A program made the translations under genes and the position numbers. 26,079 bases of DNA, taken from the NCBI GenBank assembly GCA_016839655.1, contig JAEOTW010000210.1, forward strand, positions 1 through 26,079, read 5' to 3'. Of the stretch, positions 23,223 through 26,079 are shown one piece after another. How positions within the stretch are numbered: the stretch's first letter is position 1; the number at the start of each line of letters is the position of its first letter. The notes below the pieces were generated by a model that was not told the origin of the DNA, did not search any database, and worked only from the letters and a program-made list of their open reading frames with translations. The DNA is from Promethearchaeota archaeon. Its GTDB lineage: Archaea; Asgardarchaeota; Lokiarchaeia; Sigynarchaeales; SOKP01.

Positions 23223-24088
23223 TTTTTGAAATCAATATTTGTTAGTTTAACACTCACGTCCCAAAGCTGTTTTACGACATTCGGATCGTATGATATTTTC
23301 ACAGTTTTCTTTTCTTTTCTCCTTTTAAAGTACTTTCCACTTATTCCATCAATTTCTGGAGAAGAAGCAAGGTATATTGAAGTTTTAGCACCACGTTTTG
23401 GGGTTAGCATGAATAATCCAATTAAATGGTAGAAGTATTTGACAAATGGACGATATTTTCGTACCATATTTGTTTTGACAAATCCTGGGTGAAGACAATT
23501 TACCGAGACCCCTGAACCTTCGATTTTTCTAGCAAATTCATATGTAAAAAGGACAACTGCTAACTTTGATTGAGAATATGCTTTCCATTGACTATAATGA
23601 TGATCTCCGTATAAATCCTCAAAATCGATAGATTTTGCTTGGACACTTGAAGCTACATTTAATATACGTGCAGACCCAGTTTTCTTTAGTGTGTCTAATA
23701 ACAAATTACATAGCATAAAATGTGCTAAATAATTTACAGCAAATGTGGTTTCTATTCCATCTTCTGTAAAAATTTGTTTATGTAAATTAACTCCCGCATT
23801 ATTAATTAGAACATGTAATTTATCATACCTGTTTCTGAACTCTGAAACAAGATCATGTATGCCTTTTTGAGAAGATAAATCTGCTAATATCAAATCAATT
23901 GACTCATTTCCAGTTTTTTCTTTTATTTCGGCTATTGCATTTTCAGCGCGAGTTTGATCTCGACACACCAATACCAATGATGCACCTAATTTTGCTAGAC
24001 CGATCGCAGTTGCTTTACCAATTCCCGAATTAGCGCCAGTAATCATACAAATTTTTCCTTTCATCCTTTTAGCTTTATTATTAAACAT
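23219..24088 (-). CDS. short-chain dehydrogenase/reductase (retinol-dehydrogenase-like)
   Basis: A classical SDR of 289 residues. The cofactor motif ITGANSGIGKATAIGLAKLG and the VCRDQTRAE strand, with Arg after it, suggest NADP preference. LINNAGVN is the structural NNAG. Catalytic Ser in NVASSVQ and YSQSK (Tyr and Lys) follow. SVNCLHPGFVKTNMVRKYR, the substrate-lid region and basic C-terminus resemble retinol/WW-domain oxidoreductase-like SDRs. Substrate unknown, possibly an isoprenoid or lipid alcohol. ATG 24088 is chosen; an upstream GTG at 24118 adds ten residues, and a later ATG (24064) also fits the fold start. Convergent with pncB, sharing the stop bases. Confidence 0.9.
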   Translation of the reverse strand: MFNNKAKRMKGKICMITGANSGIGKATAIGLAKLGASLVLVCRDQTRAENAIAEIKEKTGNESIDLILADLSSQKGIHDLVSEFRNRYDKLHVLINNAGVNLHKQIFTEDGIETTFAVNYLAHFMLCNLLLDTLKKTGSARILNVASSVQAKSIDFEDLYGDHHYSQWKAYSQSKLAVVLFTYEFARKIEGSGVSVNCLHPGFVKTNMVRKYRPFVKYFYHLIGLFMLTPKRGAKTSIYLASSPEIDGISGKYFKRRKEKKTVKISYDPNVVKQLWDVSVKLTNIDFKN

Positions 24089-24226
24089 TGTAACTGTTTC
24101 CAATCTTTCAAAGTACACTTAATTTACTAATTATAAGGACTAGAGTAAGTAGGAAAATAATGTAATATTAATAAAGCCTACTTCTTAGTTATTATTTCAT
24201 GAACGATTAGATCTCAAGGATTTAAA

Positions 24227-25174
24227 TTATTTCTTTGTAACCTTCCTAACATTCTTGACTGTATAGCCCCAAAAATTATCCTTTACAAGTTTTCCACTAA
24301 AACTGATCTTATTAGCCTTTTTAAAATTATTTTCATTTTGTAATTTTGCACTCAGACGTAATTTTAGTTTCTCAATATTATCAGTATCTTCTTCTCGATA
24401 ATCACTTGCTTTTTTTAATTTAGGGCCTATTTTCAAATTTTCAAGTGAAGCCATATAAAATATCGTTATATTTCCTTGAAATTCAGATTCCCTTTCAACA
24501 ATATCAACAATTTTTCCTTCATATACCGTTATCGAAGAATCAAGATATTTACTCAACTTTGCCCCCGAAGATGATTCATCAATTAAAACTGTTTTTTTTT
24601 GTTTTCCAACACCTTTCTCTCCTATTTGAGTGTCAGAAAGTTTTATAGTTTTAATTCTTGATTTAAAATCATCAGGTAGAGCAGTTAATGTCCAATCATC
24701 AAGTTTTAACCAATTTTGTTTCAAGGAATAGATAAATCCAATCCAAAAATGACTACAAAATCCCATATTTGCTCCTATTCTACAATCACAATCACGTTCA
24801 GGATTTTTTATATTTTTCGGATTAATAGCTAAATAAGATTCTGTTTCCCAGTTCCATCCTTTAAAATGTAATTCAATTTCGTGCTTACTTGGATTTATAA
24901 TTTTAATTTCAGCCACACTTTCTCTATCTTCGCCGTTAATCTTTTTTATTGCCAGATCAATTCCATTTGATATTATTTCAATTTCTTTTAGTTTCAATAA
25001 ATCTCTCAATTCTTCTTCTGCCAAGGAGTCTAGAATAAAATCAATTAATTCTGATTTCTTAAATCTTGAAAATCCTTTTATCTCAAAATCTCTACAAATT
25101 TGCTTCAAATCATCATTGTTTAGATACTGTAAAAGGTATTTTAAATAAACTTTATCATCAAGATCTCTATTCAT
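24227..25174 (-). CDS. SAP-like / SWIM zinc-finger protein
   Basis: A 315-residue protein. Residues 1-65 form a helical, Lys-rich SAP-like segment (LKQICRDFEIKGFSRFKKSELIDFI) of the kind that binds nucleic acid. A short beta region (85-125) precedes the SWIM motif C129-x-C131-x8-C140-x-H142 (CDC then FCSHF). The C-terminal part (about 190-315) contains KTVLIDESSSG and a beta-rich segment with FSGKLVKDNFWGYTVKNVRKV. SWIM domains bind DNA or proteins, so a nucleic-acid role is likely. No catalytic domain is visible. Read in the same direction as, and downstream of, the TetR gene with a 150-base gap that shows nothing notable. Confidence 0.7.
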   Translation of the reverse strand: MNRDLDDKVYLKYLLQYLNNDDLKQICRDFEIKGFSRFKKSELIDFILDSLAEEELRDLLKLKEIEIISNGIDLAIKKINGEDRESVAEIKIINPSKHEIELHFKGWNWETESYLAINPKNIKNPERDCDCRIGANMGFCSHFWIGFIYSLKQNWLKLDDWTLTALPDDFKSRIKTIKLSDTQIGEKGVGKQKKTVLIDESSSGAKLSKYLDSSITVYEGKIVDIVERESEFQGNITIFYMASLENLKIGPKLKKASDYREEDTDNIEKLKLRLSAKLQNENNFKKANKISFSGKLVKDNFWGYTVKNVRKVTKK

Positions 25175-25324
25175 TGTATCTTATGACCCACATTTTTAAA
25201 GTATGAATTCTCCAAGTATAATTTAATTATATTGCTTATAATAATAACTGTTGTAATAACACCCTAAGAGAGTGCGATAAGTGAAATTAATATTAGAATT
25301 TAAAATATGATTAATTGGGAAAAC

Positions 25325-25939
25325 CTAGGCTGTCATTGTTCCTCTAACTAGAAATGCGGTCAAATTATTAACAAGTTCTTCTTCATTGAGTTTAAAATCA
25401 CTTCTAATCCACCAAATAAACACTCCAAGTACTGTAGATGTCCAAACTCTGGCTGAAATCTTAGGGTTTTGGGCACGAGCACCATATTCTAATAACTTTA
25501 TAATGATTTTTTCTACTTCTTCTGTAAAATTATCCATTATTTCATTTCTTTTTGTACGATATTTTTGGTCCATCCCTCCCATTTGCTCAAAGAAAATTAA
25601 AAAGGTTTCTTTTTTTTCCCTAAACATCTTCGCGTATCCCCGAAAAAGTTTCTTAACTGCAGAAATTGGGGGAATTCTATTATCTTTGAAATAAATGAAT
25701 AATTCTCTAAATTTACTTATCATAAGTTCAGCTAATCCACTAATTAACACTTCTATTACTTCCTCTTTTGAATTAAAGTAATTATAGAAGTTCCCTACAG
25801 ATGTATTAGCCTTATTTGTTATATCTTTAATACGGGTATTATTAAATCCCTTTTCTTCAAAAACAGAGAGAGCTGATATTATGAATAGATTTCTTTTTTC
25901 CTTCTTAATTATTTCACTTTTTTTTTTTCTTAAAGACAA
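25325..25939 (-). CDS. TetR/AcrR-family transcriptional regulator
   Basis: A 204-residue regulator. The N-terminal helix-turn-helix is clear (FIISALSVFEEKGFNNTRIK, then DITNKANTSVGNFYNYFNSK), with the typical GNFYNYF recognition turn. The rest is the helical ligand-binding/dimer domain. The intact frame begins with TTG at 25939 and a lysine-rich leader. An ATG ten codons' length upstream is in another frame, separated by an 11-base A run (25918-25928), so one-base length variation in this run would change the start. The target and ligand are unknown; no effector or pump gene is seen beside it on the upstream side before the window ends (25940-26079 shows nothing coding). Confidence 0.88.
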   Translation of the reverse strand: MSLRKKKSEIIKKEKRNLFIISALSVFEEKGFNNTRIKDITNKANTSVGNFYNYFNSKEEVIEVLISGLAELMISKFRELFIYFKDNRIPPISAVKKLFRGYAKMFREKKETFLIFFEQMGGMDQKYRTKRNEIMDNFTEEVEKIIIKLLEYGARAQNPKISARVWTSTVLGVFIWWIRSDFKLNEEELVNNLTAFLVRGTMTA

Positions 25940-26079
25940 GTATCATCAACTTAAAAAATATAAATTAAATCTTTACAAACTTCATTAAAAATACTATAAA
26001 TTTTAAGAAATCATGCTATAATTTATTACTTTTTAATCTTCAAATCAATAAAGTTTCTAAAAATCCAAAAAGTTGGTTA

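Noticed and set aside
25175..25324. Possible operator palindrome between the TetR and SWIM genes
   Set aside because: The only GC-containing stretch (ccctaagagagtgcg) is not a convincing palindrome.

Overview
The window is AT-rich, densely coded archaeal DNA. Archaeal signs are a family B DNA polymerase with PIP-box-like ends, a geranylgeranyl reductase, a radical SAM protein of the tetraether-lipid-synthase (Tes, MJ0619-like) type, an AbrB-PhoU fusion regulator, an M42 aminopeptidase, TATA-type promoters with very short leaders, and a tRNA-Thr without encoded CCA and with U at the discriminator. A small protein at 2734-3003 resembles a domain I recall from Lokiarchaeota leucine-rich-repeat proteins, so a Lokiarchaeota-like Asgard archaeon is my best guess. 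This is inference, not a database result.

Layout. 1-480: the 5' end of an MFS transporter runs off the left edge, preceded by a 57-residue coiled-coil-like ORF. 688-2727: a winged-helix/ferredoxin Fe-S protein followed by a metallo-beta-lactamase-fold protein. 2734-3003: a stand-alone Loki-type domain. 3287-9480: a phosphate-centred region on the minus strand, with an AbrB-PhoU regulator, a three-gene run (PhoU/DUF47-like protein, divergent PiT transporter, DUF47 protein) and a phosphodiesterase/alkaline-phosphatase-superfamily enzyme whose N-terminus is frameshifted. A transglutaminase-like protein (4494-5132) is divergent from the regulator. The intergenic regions 4292-4493 and 7704-7892 share tandem 9-bp CTATATAT(T/C) units and an identical 14-mer, a candidate operator for this group.

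9649-13676: M42 peptidase, tRNA-Thr(UGU), a small unknown protein, geranylgeranyl reductase and a DUF362 protein. 13890-17784: DNA polymerase B, then a bis-heme-type membrane protein co-translated with a small membrane-anchored acidic protein. 17800-21582 (minus): a Tes-like radical SAM enzyme, a directly abutting 95-residue partner, a polyprenol/dolichol-kinase-like membrane protein and a zinc-ribbon protein. With the geranylgeranyl reductase, this gives three lipid-related genes within 10 kb. 21843-25939: nicotinate phosphoribosyltransferase, a short-chain dehydrogenase sharing its stop region, a SAP-like/SWIM protein and a TetR regulator.

I saw no CRISPR array, insertion sequence, rRNA or integrase. 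The most noteworthy items are the shared repeat in the phosphate region, the broken N-terminus of the phosphatase-like gene, the degenerate second half of the PiT transporter, and the unknown partner locked to the Tes-like gene.
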